From: Kalaharituber pfeilii
Taxonomy: Eukaryota > Ascomycota > Pezizomycetes > Pezizales > Pezizaceae
Assembly (NCBI GenBank): GCA_015179045.1
Contig: WHUZ01000028.1
Span: 248,001-312,000 of the forward strand
DNA length: 64,000 nt
Reading direction: 5' to 3'
Position 1 is the first letter of the stretch; each line of letters starts with the position of its first letter. Shown piece after piece: positions 31,976-42,142 of the stretch. Both the position numbers and the translations under genes were made by a program. The notes below the pieces were generated by a model. The model made no database searches and was not told where the DNA came from. It saw only the letters and a list, made by a program, of their open reading frames with translations.

Positions 31976-32323
31976 TCGGTACAATATATATGGGTAAAAG
32001 GGATGTGACCTGAGTGCGTATTGCAGTCTCGAAAATGTATATAAGTGGTGTTCATGGCTGTGTGTTCTCCTTTCCTTTTTCTCTTTATGCAACCTCTTGT
32101 ATTTAGTTTCTACTAAGTAGAGTGGTTACCTGCTGTGCCGACCCGCTGAACTACTGTACTGCTGTGAACCGTTGAACCCGCGAACTGCCGAACTGCCGCC
32201 TGCCGCCTCCTGCCTGCGCTCCGTAGATCGCCGTCATCCACGGGCCCCAGACCACGTCCGCCGTTACACTTTGCGACAATAAGCAGCAGCAGCGTGCGCA
32301 CTTATCCCTCTATGAATTAACAA

Positions 32324-32671
32324 GTTCCACTATCCTGGTTAATTTTAACCCGGCTGCATCATGTTGAAGCCCGCCTTGAAAAAATAGAAAGCCTTCTGGC
32401 TAAGCAGTCTCAAATACTGAAGAACCTTATGCCCAGAATGGACAGCCTCATAGAGATGCTAAACAACAAGGCTGGTCAATCACCAAACAACAGAACGGAC
32501 GCGAAGGTGGATTTGGCTATCCCCATGGGCAAAGCTGAAGTCACCTTCCCTGATCGCCTGTTGGATAAACCATTCCAGGTAGTTTGGATACTTTTTGGAG
32601 TCACATACATCAACCTATTGTTGAGGCGCCGAGGCGAAATCCCATGTAGCGGCCCCGAGAGTGATATATAA
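32324..32671 (+). CDS. hypothetical exon with coiled coil
   Basis: An open stretch VPLSWLILTRLHHVEARLEK, IESLLAKQSQILKNLMPRMD, ending ...CSGPESDI. The amphipathic VEARLEKIESLLAKQ segment resembles the linker that follows a Zn(II)2Cys6 domain in fungal transcription factors, but no Cys6 cluster is visible upstream. The frame is closed by TAA just before 32324, so an upstream exon would be needed. It could equally be a remnant. Upstream at 32036 there is a TATATAAGT. Confidence 0.25.
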   Translation, partial: VPLSWLILTRLHHVEARLEKIESLLAKQSQILKNLMPRMDSLIEMLNNKAGQSPNNRTDAKVDLAIPMGKAEVTFPDRLLDKPFQVVWILFGVTYINLLLRRRGEIPCSGPESDI

Positions 32672-32960
32672 GATGGTCTCAGCCCTGAGATTTGGAAGCA
32701 AGACAAAGAAATCCCGGAGAGGGAATACTCCGCAATAGCGTGATGCGGCTGGGATGAGAATGGGAGCCAAGAAAGCAGTTATTCCTTCTATCTCCTGTCA
32801 GGGTCTACCCGCGAAGGGGATATCCACCCGCACTGGCCTGTAAAGCTGCGAGTGACAATTCGGTCTGATCAACCGATAGCTACAGTCTGACAGTGAAACA
32901 TGGGTTGGGCACGGATGTGTATCACAAGGAACGTCGGCATGGTCAGAGCGTAGCGACAGC

Positions 32961-33066
32961 CACCGGACGGACCTCTAGGAGCAAAGCCACCGAATGGACC
33001 TCCAGGAGCAGAGCAACCGAACGGACCTCCAGGAGCAGAGCCACCGGATGGACCTCTAGATGAGGC
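32961..33066. repeat. 27 bp minisatellite, four copies
   Basis: Units ACCGGACGGACCTCTAGGAG-CAAAGCC, with C/T and G/A changes between units. Confidence 0.85.
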
Positions 33067-33765
33067 GAGGCAGTGGCTGAGGAATGCCTATAGATAGAAC
33101 ATCGTGATATCATAGCATAGAGAGACAATAGAAGGAAGGCACGCCGGATTTACTATAAGAAGGGCCAGCTAGAGCTGCCCTGTTGAAAGGTCAAGCACCA
33201 AGCGTTGTCCTAAGTTACACCCTCATATTTACTACATTATCGTAGAAACCGTAACATCTCCCTTATACCTAATTTCATCATCCCCCGATGGTATATGAGC
33301 AAAGATATACATAAAAAATGAACAGAAAAGTCTTCCCGTTCTTACCTTCCGAAGAGTGGATAGAGAGACGAGATCGGAGGGTGGAAAGCGCATGATGCCA
33401 AAGAAGCTGTTAGGGCAGTTCAAGCCCTTTGGAGGAAAGAATCGTGAATCATGAGTATTCCTTCGTGGTCCTTTTTTTTGGTACCTTGTAGTTCCTGCGT
33501 TTTTTTCTAAAAAAAAATATTTTCTCATCTTTAGTTAGTATTGCTACCCGCCATTGCAGTATCTTATCCGGTAGTACCGCTTCAAGGTCCTTTTTACCTG
33601 GATACGAGGACGTGAATCTTGCAGGAATCGATTAATACATGCTTCCTTTTCTAGTTTGCGGAGCAACTACATATCTAGAGCAACGAGGCATTTGAACTTC
33701 AATCCTTAAATTTGGAGAAGTCTTACTTGATGGCAAATGAGGTGTTTTCTTGTTCTCGTTCCCAC
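33067..33765. other. no gene recognised
   Basis: Short frames. No inverted repeats or tails were noticed. Confidence 0.4.
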
Positions 33766-33936
33766 GGGCGCCACCCGCGATAGTGAAGAGCCCGCGGGTA
33801 TCACATGTAGTTAGGAGTAGATAGCGTGGGGATTCTGACTTCTTTTTCGTTTTGTTTTTATTTTGAATAAAAACCTCGCCATAGCCCGTCGGGCGGCCTG
33901 CGAGTATTGATATATATATATAAAAAAAAAAAAAAA
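33766..33936 (+). mobile_element. 5'-truncated F1 element, 171 bp
   Basis: It consists of the ORF1-element 3' UTR (GGCGCCACCCGCGATAGTG, ATCACATGTAGTTAGGAG), the C:G hairpin (CCCGTCGGG loop) and a (TA)n-A tail. It is flanked by the perfect 14 bp duplication GTTCTCGTTCCCAC (33752-33765, 33937-33950). Confidence 0.93.
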
Positions 33937-34216
33937 GTTCTCGTTCCCACTCTAAAGAGACGGGTTGCCAAGCTGAATATTTAGAGCCAAGGCAGAGGCC
34001 AGAAATAATGGTCTACGAGAACAGTGTATTCTCTAGTTTGAGACTGTCATATCATAGTTGATGTTGGCGCAGTCTGGTTACGAGACTAATGTTGGCGAGT
34101 ATCTAGTGCGACGTGGCTGATCACTGCAGAGTAAGCTTGGGAAGCTGATCAATGCGATAGGATTATCTGATTCTAATTATTATTGTCAGTGACCTTGTGC
34201 GCAGAGGCTCAACTTT

Positions 34217-34300
34217 CTTTTTTTTTTTTTTTTTAATCACATAACCCCGCTTGTAGCACTTGGCCATGGCAGGGTCCCTCATAGCCCGGAGACAGGCTAA
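34217..34300 (-). mobile_element. F2b insertion, 84 bp
   Basis: Poly(T) followed by the complement of the F2b tail (CCATGGCAGGGTCCCTC, GCCCGGAGACAGGCT), with the perfect 14 bp duplication AGAGGCTCAACTTT (34203-34216, 34301-34314). Confidence 0.93.
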
Positions 34301-34389
34301 AGAGGCTCAACTTTGTGGTGCCCTTGTATGCGGACCAGGACCCCAGGTAGCATGAAGGACCCCTGTAGGCATGATGTTGACTGAGACCT

Positions 34390-34390
<1 letters not shown>

Positions 34391-34421
<31 letters not shown>

Positions 34422-34446
34422 TTCCACCGTAACCCCACTTGCAGAC
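34391..34446 (-). mobile_element. F2 minimal insertion
   Basis: Poly(T) and only about 25 nt of tail (CCGTAACCCCACTTGCAG). The approximate 11 bp duplication ACTGAGAC(C/G)TG surrounds it. It is among the shortest F2 copies. Confidence 0.75.
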
Positions 34447-35639
34447 ACTGAGACGTGAGTGGACTCCCAGAGGATGCAGGCATCATGAGACTAGCAGGCA
34501 TCGGGGCCAGCGGGGGAGTCAGTGCATGTCAACATCACTTGGAGGATCAGATAAGCTTCAGAGCCGAGCTAATATGATTCTTATTGCTGCGGCCCCTCGC
34601 GGCACAGGAATGCGATTGATGGGTGAGTCTGATAAATACAACGAGAGTTACTTGATTGGGATCTGGAATTATCAGATTCCTGCTGCCGCCAATTTGCCTG
34701 CGCACGGCCCGCAGGAAAGAGGAAGCACTTTACATTATTTTCGTTGCTCTTGGCGGAAAGTCAATGGCACGGCTGATAAGGAAAGACTAGTAGGCTGGAT
34801 TAGTCAGCGCCCTCATCGAGGCCAAGTCTCTGGGCGAGACAATTGAGAGTGAACTTCTGACACTCAAGGCCTGACATCTGCAACGACCGCTTCCAGTCCT
34901 AATCACGAGATTATCCCAAAGCCCTGTCACAGTCGACTGTCCTCAACGTTATACAAGCAGAGGATGACAAGCAGAGGGTGACCAAATACCAGCCACGTAC
35001 TACAGTACTAGTGGTGACAGAACTTACACCATCCTCAAGTCTTTCTTGGAGCGTTTACCAACGGCAAGTAGAATTAATATTGCCAATGATATTGTTGAAT
35101 GCTCTGATGGCCCGGGCTCGCAGCTGGCACAGCTTGCACAGGTTCTTTGAAGTGCCGTTTTGTATCCCGGTAAGTATACAGTTCCCGCGAAGCTTATCAT
35201 CTTATGACTACCCTTGTGAACCCTATTTCGCAGCGAACATTTAAATTAGGTTTTAATTGTGGGCTGACAGTGAAAGTGCATACACAAGCACCAGTCCCAT
35301 CTCCCCAGGTTGCTACAGAGAGTGATGTTGAAATTCTAAAAATATGGAAGAAAGAAGTATATTCGCTCTCTCCGTTACTTGGGAGCTCGATAATCTATCT
35401 ACATTCTATGGACGAAATCTTCATCCTTTTATACCTTCTTTTGACGAACAGCTTTCTACTCGCTTTTCCTGCCCTGTGCCTTCCGATCTATCATCCACAA
35501 CTGTCCATTTACGGACTGTCACCACAGGAGTCCATTTTTGTCCTAGTTTGTTGTTAGCTATTTCGGAGTTAATTATTTCCAACACGCTCCAACTCCAAAT
35601 ATAGCCTCGATGGTTTCTTTGCTGACTCCTATTGCTTCC
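34447..35639. other. no gene firmly recognised
   Basis: Around 35015-35160 a reading RTYTILKSFLERLPTASRIN, IANDIVECSDG, QLAQLAQVL looks like helical protein and is followed by a possible donor at 35169. Neighbouring frames do not extend it, so it may be an exon remnant. It is not assigned. Confidence 0.3.
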
Positions 35640-36157
35640 ATCCATCCATCCCAGTCAATGTTGTCTTCGGTTCACTCTGTGGGCTCTCCCTGCCTCCTTC
35701 CTGGTTCTCAGCTAGTCCCCAGTTCAGCCAGTCTCCCCAGTCATCATCAGTTTCTTCTTCCATTCATCCAAGGTCTTTTTCGGGAGTAACTTCATTAGTG
35801 GGTCAGCAATGTTGTCCTTCCTCCTTACTCCTCGCACTTTCAATACCCCACACTCCACTTGATCACATATATAGTGGTATCTGTTATCGATGTGCCGAAT
35901 GCGGGAGTGACAAGCCTTGCTCTGGGTGAGCTCGGTTGCCTTGTTGTCCATATATAAGATCGAGGTTTCCAATATCCCCCATTCGTCTAACAGCTAATGA
36001 ATCCATACAGCATCTTTGGCCCCTTCTGCTGCTGCTATATATTTGGTCTCCGAGTTCCCTGTACTGTCTACTCGTTGCCGTCGAGTATACCAAAACATCT
36101 TCTACTTCCTTATTGTTGCTACTGTCCCCATTGTTGTTTTCGCATCCTCCCCTGGGT

Positions 36158-36221
36158 TCGCCATAGCCCACAGGGCGGCACGCGATAAGTGATATTAAAA
36201 AAAAAAAAAAAAAAAAGAAAT
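36158..36221 (+). mobile_element. minimal F1 insertion in copia remnant
   Basis: F1 tail beginning TCGCCATAGCCCACAGGG and poly(A), with the perfect 11 bp duplication CTCCCCTGGGT (36147-36157, 36222-36232). Confidence 0.92.
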
Positions 36222-36944
36222 CTCCCCTGGGTAGGAAGCATCCATAGTAATCTTTACTTCGGTAGTTGCTATTGGTCTGACAGGTATTCCAGAGGTTCGG
36301 GTTGAGTATAAATACTGTAAACCTCGCAAAGCTGTATTCCAATTTTGCATCGAAAGGTTTTGCACTCTTCTCCCGAGAAGATTGACTATGAGGCTCACAT
36401 TTGGCCAAGTTGTCCGTGCAATGTATAGTAGACTGTCTATTCCTCTTTGGTATTTCTTGATGTCGGCATGTTCGTCAGCTTCGTATTTGGCATCGTCTTC
36501 GAGTTGCGAATGTAGTGATAGCTGATCTCCACTCATCCCGTACATTTGGGCTGTCTACTCTATTAGATACTTTTGCATTAGTAATACATAATCCTTTGTC
36601 TGTTATGCAACCGTAGGGCGAGCAGTCGGTGGATATGTGTGTACATATAATATGCACGCATATGCGATATAGTATCGGCGTCGCAGTCGCGAAATGAGTG
36701 CTATATGAGCTATGCAGAGGACTAGCTAGCATCGCTAGTCAAGTGTCTTTTTGACCTAGTGGACAGTAATTCTCTGCATTTACCACATCCGTTACATTGT
36801 CCATGTCCATTCCATTCACAAGAGGTTAGTAGGCTTTTCCGTTCGTTCTAGTTCTACCTATTCCTGTAGTGTTCGTTCTGTTTTATCCCGATCTGTATGT
36901 ATGACTTCTAGTAGTTGGTTCGTTGGTACTCGTATATCCTGCTT

Positions 36945-37005
36945 GCCCTGCCATGGCGAACAGCTGCACGCGGGGTCACGTGAAAAAAAAAAAAAAAAAA
37001 AAAAG
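36945..37005 (+). mobile_element. F2 short tail insertion in copia remnant
   Basis: GCCCTGCCATGGCGAACAGC, TGCACGCGGGGTCACGTG and poly(A), with the perfect 13 bp duplication GTATATCCTGCTT (36932-36944, 37006-37018). Confidence 0.93.
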
Positions 37006-37250
37006 GTATATCCTGCTTTCGTACTGGTGGCTTGGTACTTTTTCCTCATAGACATGCCAGACAACTCTCAGGTAGTTTCTTACCTTGGGCTTCTGGGAGC
37101 TTAAGTAGAGTCTCATAAGAAATGTGCCCATACCTTTCATGAAGTTCTTGTATTCTTCTTTCAGCTTTCATACTGGCTAGTTTGGCTTCATTTCCTGACC
37201 CGTCGAGTATGATCTAGTTAGTGTTTTTGTGATCATGGGTTGTGTATAGG

Positions 37251-37767
37251 ACTCCGATTCGTGTCTTGATGACCGCCCCCCTGTTGAACTGTTTCCAGTC
37301 AAGACAAACCTGCATGGGAATCCACTACAACACTGGACTATAACTCTTAACAATGCCTAAACCTTCTCATCTGAACTCACAACCCACCGAAAAGGGGTGA
37401 AGGAGACGTTGACACACTCGAGGATCCCCACCCGCATCTAGTCACACTCAAGATATTATCATTCTGCACTCACAGAGTAAAATGGCTGAGGTGCCGGAAT
37501 GTTCACAGAGAAAAGCGCCTGAAGTGCTGGAATGCCATGCGATTCAGGAGTGCAATGACAGTACGGACAATCACACTCAGGATGTTGTTGTTGTGCACTC
37601 ATGCAGGATAGTTAAGAAGGATATCGAAGTAGATACCAAGTACTGGAGTGGATGGTCTGGCGGCATGCGTGGTGGATAACGGGCATAGGTGGAGATGACA
37701 GTGTTCATATTTTTTTTTTTTTCAACGAGATTTCGAGATAAGTCTAGCGGGATCAGGGTAACCTATT
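37251..37767. other. no gene recognised
   Basis: A 65-codon frame at 37482-37679 has no recognisable features. Confidence 0.35.
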
Positions 37768-37888
37768 GCCCTGCCATGGTGAAGAATTTTTTTTTTTTTT
37801 TTAATATCATTACTCGCATGCCGCCCTGTGGGCTATGGCGAATAGCTGCAAGCGGGGTTACGTGATATAGAAAAAAAAAAAAGGGGGC
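37768..37888 (+). mobile_element. F2 tail with F1 tail nested inside
   Basis: The outer insert is an F2 tail (GCCCTGCCATGGTGAA ... GCGAATAGCTGCAAGCGG, GTTACGTGATAT, poly(A)) with duplication AACCT(A/G)TT. The inner insert, 37784-37834, is a minus-strand F1 tail with poly(T), flanked by ATGG(C/T)GAA from the outer tail (37776-37783, 37835-37842). So F1 moved after this F2 copy. Confidence 0.88.
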
Positions 37889-38099
37889 AACCTGTTCTAA
37901 TTGCTCCTTATTTTCTTTTTTGATCTTACCAGTATAGAAGTGAGAAAAGGCGACATAAAAGCTAATCCGGAAACATAAAAATGAGGGTCACGCCGTCCAA
38001 CAAGTTGTCAAGCTGCTTTTTGGCGGTACTATCGAATATGCGTACGACTGGGAATATGCTACTCAGGCAGCCTGTGAATTAGGGATCTCTGGTCAGGCT

Positions 38100-38154
38100 T
38101 TTTTTAGGGGGGGGGTCACGTCACCCCGCTTGCAGCTATTCGCCAAGGCAGGGC
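38100..38154 (-). mobile_element. F2 short tail insertion
   Basis: A T/G-rich start, then the complement of the F2 tail, with the perfect 13 bp duplication CTCTGGTCAGGCT (38087-38099, 38155-38167). Confidence 0.92.
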
Positions 38155-38289
38155 CTCTGGTCAGGCTCCCCAGATGATAATATATATACTTCTCTGTGTT
38201 TTTGAGACTTTGCAAGCCAAGATACTTGCCACATCCACTCACGAGGTCCACGGTGCTAATCACTGGATGCACCCTCCCATGTTCTTTCC

Positions 38290-38349
38290 TTATCTCGCCA
38301 TAGCCCGTAGGGCGGCATGCGAGTAATGATATTAAAAAAAAAATAAAAA
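38290..38349 (+). mobile_element. minimal F1 insertion
   Basis: TTATCTCGCCATAGCCCGTA, the right arm and an A-rich tail, with the perfect 9 bp duplication GTTCTTTCC (38281-38289, 38350-38358). Confidence 0.9.
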
Positions 38350-38358
38350 GTTCTTTCC

Positions 38359-39096
38359 ACCATCCCGGTCATGCGTTTAGGCTTCAACTCTCAATTTTAC
38401 TTCCCAATCTGCTTTACATACATTGCTTATATGCAATGCCCATGCCGAACCTAGCATAAATGCAGGCAAATTTGTCGATTTACAAAAACTTCATAGTCAA
38501 TCAAATCGTATCAAGACCATCATGTATCCACAATTGGGGTTACTAGTACATGACACGTGAAGCCGTACACCAACCAACCGCTCCCAAGAGCGACTACAAA
38601 AATGCAGTAATGTATATTCTCACAATGTGGGAGCTGCAAATGCCCTTGCGCCGGGTTGAGCATGATGTACCAAGGGCTAATATAAGTGGCCGTCATTGGC
38701 GCAATGCTCAAGGATCCGTGGTCAGCTGAGGAATCTTCGGTCCATGTGGCCTTTAATCGCTAAGGACCACAGCGTGCATACACCGGAGGCTTAAGCGCTA
38801 AAGCCCCTACCACCTTTGTACCAAAGTAGATGTCAGCTGATTAATGAAATAGTTGCAATCACTTAACCCAGGATTTTGTGAAAACCATCGAGTACGTCGG
38901 TATCATTAGGACTCCAGCCAATAGCCTGCGACATTCGTCGTGATCCCCACTGGCATCGAGTTAGGATACGAGAAGTCAGCGAATGCCAACACAGGAAGCC
39001 AATCCTATCCTACGAGCTTTCCTTGACTTGGTCAGGGTCAAACCAAAAAGGCAATCTTGCAACGGGCGCCAGAGCTGTGACGCCAGCACAGGACAG
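38359..39096. other. no gene recognised
   Basis: Short frames only. Confidence 0.4.
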
Positions 39097-39145
39097 TGAC
39101 TCATTACTCGTATGTCGCCCGATGGGCTATGACGAGACGAAAACA
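39097..39145 (-). mobile_element. old F1 tail
   Basis: CATTACTCGTATGTCGCCCG then ATGGGCTATGACGAG. The hairpin arms still pair partly and the poly(T) is lost. Confidence 0.6.
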
Positions 39146-40849
39146 AATTAAGTACTAATGGTAACGGCCTGACTAACTGCGGACTAAATCTTCATCTTGG
39201 CGCCGGGAATGAAAAGCGCCAGGAGCACTGCCATGAGATGCGTCAATGTTCAAGGGTTTGATGATATGCGGTCACAACCGTACAGTATGATACAGGCGAT
39301 CTTGTAGTTAGGTAGCCAGCACAACCGTAGAACACATGACACCCATTGCGAGTCATCCTTGATAAGTTTTCTGCCATTGAACAAATTGATTATATGGCGT
39401 GTTGGTGTTTTATAACCGCGCAATAAATGCAATTAACAAATTCATAATACAAACTGGCCGGTGGGGCGTCAAGGCCGTTCCGTATTCCGTGACTACATCG
39501 GTGGCCGTGATTGCAGCTTTTGCTGCCATCGATACACTGGCCCATTTGCCGACCGCTCTCAAGCCCTTCGGTGTATCGTCCGCAACAGTCTCAATTGCAC
39601 TGACCTCAGCACAGGATTAATAAATCAAGTACTTAGGTTGCTTAGCTATGTCGTTGGGAAAGCATACATAGACATGTGTGACGAGCACTATGGAGTTTGG
39701 GTTCTGTCTACATCTGGTGAAGTATTCCCTTAGTGCCACAACAAAACCACCGACATGAGTGAATCACGGCAAAAGCACTAGATGAAACTTCTCCCACCAG
39801 TCCACTATCCCTTGCAAACAGATCGCCTCATGCCAATTGCCATCCATCCTAAAGAACCTTCCCGGAAATTTTTCCGGCTCGATTGCAATCTCTCCATGAT
39901 CTCCCACACGGTGGAGCCTGTATTTCTCAAACTCCCCACAGCCGTACTGGCACCTAACCTCCCCTCCACCACAATCCGGCCTATCGCCGGGTGCAATATG
40001 GTGCGGATCAGCGCGTATGTACACGTTGTCGAAGGCGATGCTGCGGAACGAGTAGAGCCCGTTTCCGTGCCGCTCAAGCTCGAATATCTCCCGCCATTGG
40101 ATGCAGGTATGGACTCCGACGGCTCCGCCACCTCCAGGTTGGTAGGAGTTGAGGCCTGTACCATTCAAACCGATATAGTGGCCTCTGAAAGCGACGGATT
40201 CGATGGCAACCTGGATTGGGGCTAATGTACGGCTGACGGTATCTTGGTATTGTTGTAGCCGGGCTATCTCCTGGCCGCGCTTATCGTGCTCGCCAGTAAG
40301 CTTCTGCAGTTTCAACTGCAGCTGTGACTTTTCTTCCTCGAAGGTCTTCTGGTCGTGCTCTCTTTGCCGTGCTAGTTCGTTACACTTGTTGTTGAGCTGG
40401 TTGATGTTAATCTCGCGTTGTGAGAGCTGTTGCTGTGCATCTGCGAGTTTTTCCAGTAAGTCACGCATGAGACTAGATCCCTCATCGCTGGCGCTGCCTT
40501 GTGCATTTGGTACTTCAAAGTCATCAATCACGGTGCCGCCCTCGGTTGGCGTGTAACAAGTGCTTCCCCCTTGCCGAAGGAAGCCACCCAGGCGTGCAGA
40601 AAGCAACTCGCTATAAGGCTTTCGTACCTGATGTCCATAAATCCCGTTAGCGCGCAGAGAACTAATGCAACGCCTAAATAAAGAATGGCAATGCAAATGG
40701 GGGACTCACGGAATTAATCAACTTGACAAAGACAACCTGTGGGTCGGCATTGTCACTGTTTGCAGAACAGAACAGGTCCCAGAGACTGTCAAGCTTGGGT
40801 TCGGTAAGAAACTCGTCGGCTGTGAGGAGATCTCGATCGCGCAGTGCAT

Positions 40850-42108
40850 TTTTTTTTTTTTTTTTTTTTATATCAGTACTCGCATACCGCCCTAAGGGCT
40901 ACGGCGAGGGTTTTATTATAACAGAAATAAAAACAAGTCAACGTCTAGTTACATGTAGTGCCCGCGAAACTCCTTCATGGTGCGGGTGGCATGCCCGGTA
41001 TGTCCTACCTCCGTCCCCTCTCCGATTCATACCGGTCCGACCTTAACCAACGTCCCCCGAGCCTCACCCTCCCAACCTCGGTCTCCTTCTCCAAGTAAAC
41101 TACCGCCGAGCTGGTTTTCTTTCCTTCCTCAACCAGCGTGGTCTTCTTCCTCAACCAGCGAATTCCGGTGATCTTTCCCAATTCCTTATTCGCTGCCTCC
41201 AACCATTGGCTGACCTTCCCTAGGTCCTTCCGTAGGGCGATCCCGTGTACTACGACGCCGGTTTTAAGTTTGGTGGTGGCATCGGGGTTGGTTGGTGGGG
41301 AGGTGGAGGTGCTCTTGGGGCGGGGAGAGGGACCTTTGCGTGATGTGGCTGCCAAGTGGCGCTGGAAGGCTTCGTCTTGACTCGGCAGCTTTCCTTTGCC
41401 CTTCCTGGCGGCGGGGGGAGGTGGGGTCGCGCTCGGAGGCTCCTCTGCGCGGGGTGGTGCTTCTGTGGCTGTGGGGTCGACCGAGGAGGACGACGCGATC
41501 TTTCTGGCCTCCTCATCGCTGAGTTGGCGCTTAATCTCATATGGTTGGTTGGGAGCTGGGGTTTTTCCCTTCCTCTTCTTCGTTCGAGTAGGGGTGGTGT
41601 TGCCGACCGTGCGTGGCGTCGGTGGCGGTGGTGGAGGTGGTGGCGCCGGCGGTGATGGTGGTGGTGGGGCCAGTTTGTCGCTTGGCCAAACCCAGCTGCC
41701 TGACTCCCACTGGGGCCTTTCTTCTCTCGGACCCCCAAATACGCACTCTGGGTCGTCTGGGTCGTCCCCGCACTCGAAGTAGATAAATGTCCCTTTTCCG
41801 GTTTCGCTCATCTCGTGCTTCAAGTACGCCGTGATGGCCCTCGCGACCGTCCTGAATGCCTCGCCCATGGCGACCGTCCTGGTTGTCTCGCCCATGGCTG
41901 CTTCCTATTGGGTCTTGGCGTGCGAGGGTGTGGGTGGCAACGGAGGTGTTAAGCTGAAGAAATCCTCAGAATTTCACCCCGGGGGGAAACCTGTGAATCG
42001 TGGTATTTGAGGATGTAAATTAGACCAAAAGACTCAGCGCGCTGAGGGCTTTCGATCTATGTATGTTTCGCTGGGGGGAACGTTGTGGTTGCGAAGTCGC
42101 TTCCAAAC
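40850..42108 (-). mobile_element. near full-length ORF1-only F1 retroelement with intact ORF
   Basis: 1259 bp, bounded by the perfect 12 bp duplication CGCGCAGTGCAT (40838-40849, 42109-42120). The 5' UTR contains the 14 bp palindrome CTCAGCGCGCTGAG (42032-42045) shared with its relatives. ORF1 (41895-41005) is uninterrupted. About 80 bp of 3' UTR, the C:G-type hairpin and poly(A) follow. Intact ORF and TSD mark it as the youngest complete copy here. Confidence 0.95.
41005..41895 (-). CDS. ORF1 protein of the F1 non-autonomous element
   Basis: 296 aa, intact. Residues 1-60 form a small folded-looking region (FRTVARAITAYLKHEMSETG, FIYFECGDDPDDPECVFGG). Residues 75-200 are Pro/Lys/Ser-rich, with a basic motif shared by the 6.1 kb copy (KRKGK ... 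YEIKRQLSDEEARKIA, compare YAFKRQLNDKEAEKIA). The last 85 residues are the conserved block GVVVHGIALRKDLGKVSQWL, EAANKELGKITGIRWLRKK, SSAVVYLEKETEVGRVRLGG, RWLRSDRYESERGRR. I infer an RNA-binding gag-like ORF1 protein. There is no zinc knuckle and no RT. It is read from a young insertion inside a host gene, in the same orientation, so it could be transcribed from the host promoter. Confidence 0.85.
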   Translation of the reverse strand: MGETTRTVAMGEAFRTVARAITAYLKHEMSETGKGTFIYFECGDDPDDPECVFGGPREERPQWESGSWVWPSDKLAPPPPSPPAPPPPPPPPTPRTVGNTTPTRTKKRKGKTPAPNQPYEIKRQLSDEEARKIASSSSVDPTATEAPPRAEEPPSATPPPPAARKGKGKLPSQDEAFQRHLAATSRKGPSPRPKSTSTSPPTNPDATTKLKTGVVVHGIALRKDLGKVSQWLEAANKELGKITGIRWLRKKTTLVEEGKKTSSAVVYLEKETEVGRVRLGGRWLRSDRYESERGRR

Positions 42109-42142
42109 CGCGCAGTGCATGTGGAGGAGGAGGAGTGGGCAT

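Larger units (their letters stand above)
35640..37250 (-). pseudogene. decayed Ty1/copia polyprotein
   Basis: Three parts lie on the minus strand in the right order. First is a GAG-pre-integrase segment (KAERRIQELHERYGHISYET, LLKLPE, about 37240-37090), then a Cys/Lys piece and LLEVIHTD at about 37000-36890. Second is the RT C-terminal connection (IKKYQRGIDSLLYIARTTWP, RRVQNL, LRGLQYL, 36470-36300). Third is the RNase H end (YMDNKATELTQSKACHSRIR, HIDNRYHYI, VRRKDNIADPLMKLLPKK, 35960-35740). The integrase core and most of RT are missing. Two retroposon tails are inserted. No LTRs were identified on either side. Confidence 0.8.
39764..42142 (-). pseudogene. coiled-coil / fascin-like beta-trefoil protein gene, first exon split by retroelement
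   Basis: Without the insertion (40850-42108 plus one copy of the duplication), exon 1 runs from ATG 42142 to 42121 and from 40849 to 40710. It gives MPTPPPPHALRDRDLLTADE, FLTEPKLDSLWDLFCSANSD and VVFVKLINS. An 82 bp intron (40628-40709, GTGAGT, branch GCTAACG, CAG) follows, then exon 2 from 40627 to 39764; phases fit, 341 aa. Exon 2 has a long coiled coil (about residues 125-215: LLEKLADAQQQLSQREININ ... LQQYQDTV) and a C-terminal domain of about 140 aa (VAFRGHYIGLNGTGLNSYQP, NVYIRADPHH, GRFFRMDGNWHEAI). Its repeated short strands suggest a fascin or ricin-type beta-trefoil, possibly binding carbohydrate or actin (inference). The 1.26 kb insert breaks the frame, so this allele is probably null unless downstream ATGs are used. 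Confidence 0.8.

Noticed and set aside
32000..32320. Possible LTR with TATATAAGT promoter
   Set aside because: No second LTR, no TG...CA boundaries and no TSD could be found.
41250..41782. Gly/Val- and His/Pro-rich frames in other phases
   Set aside because: Shadows of the Pro-rich ORF1 at 41005-41895.
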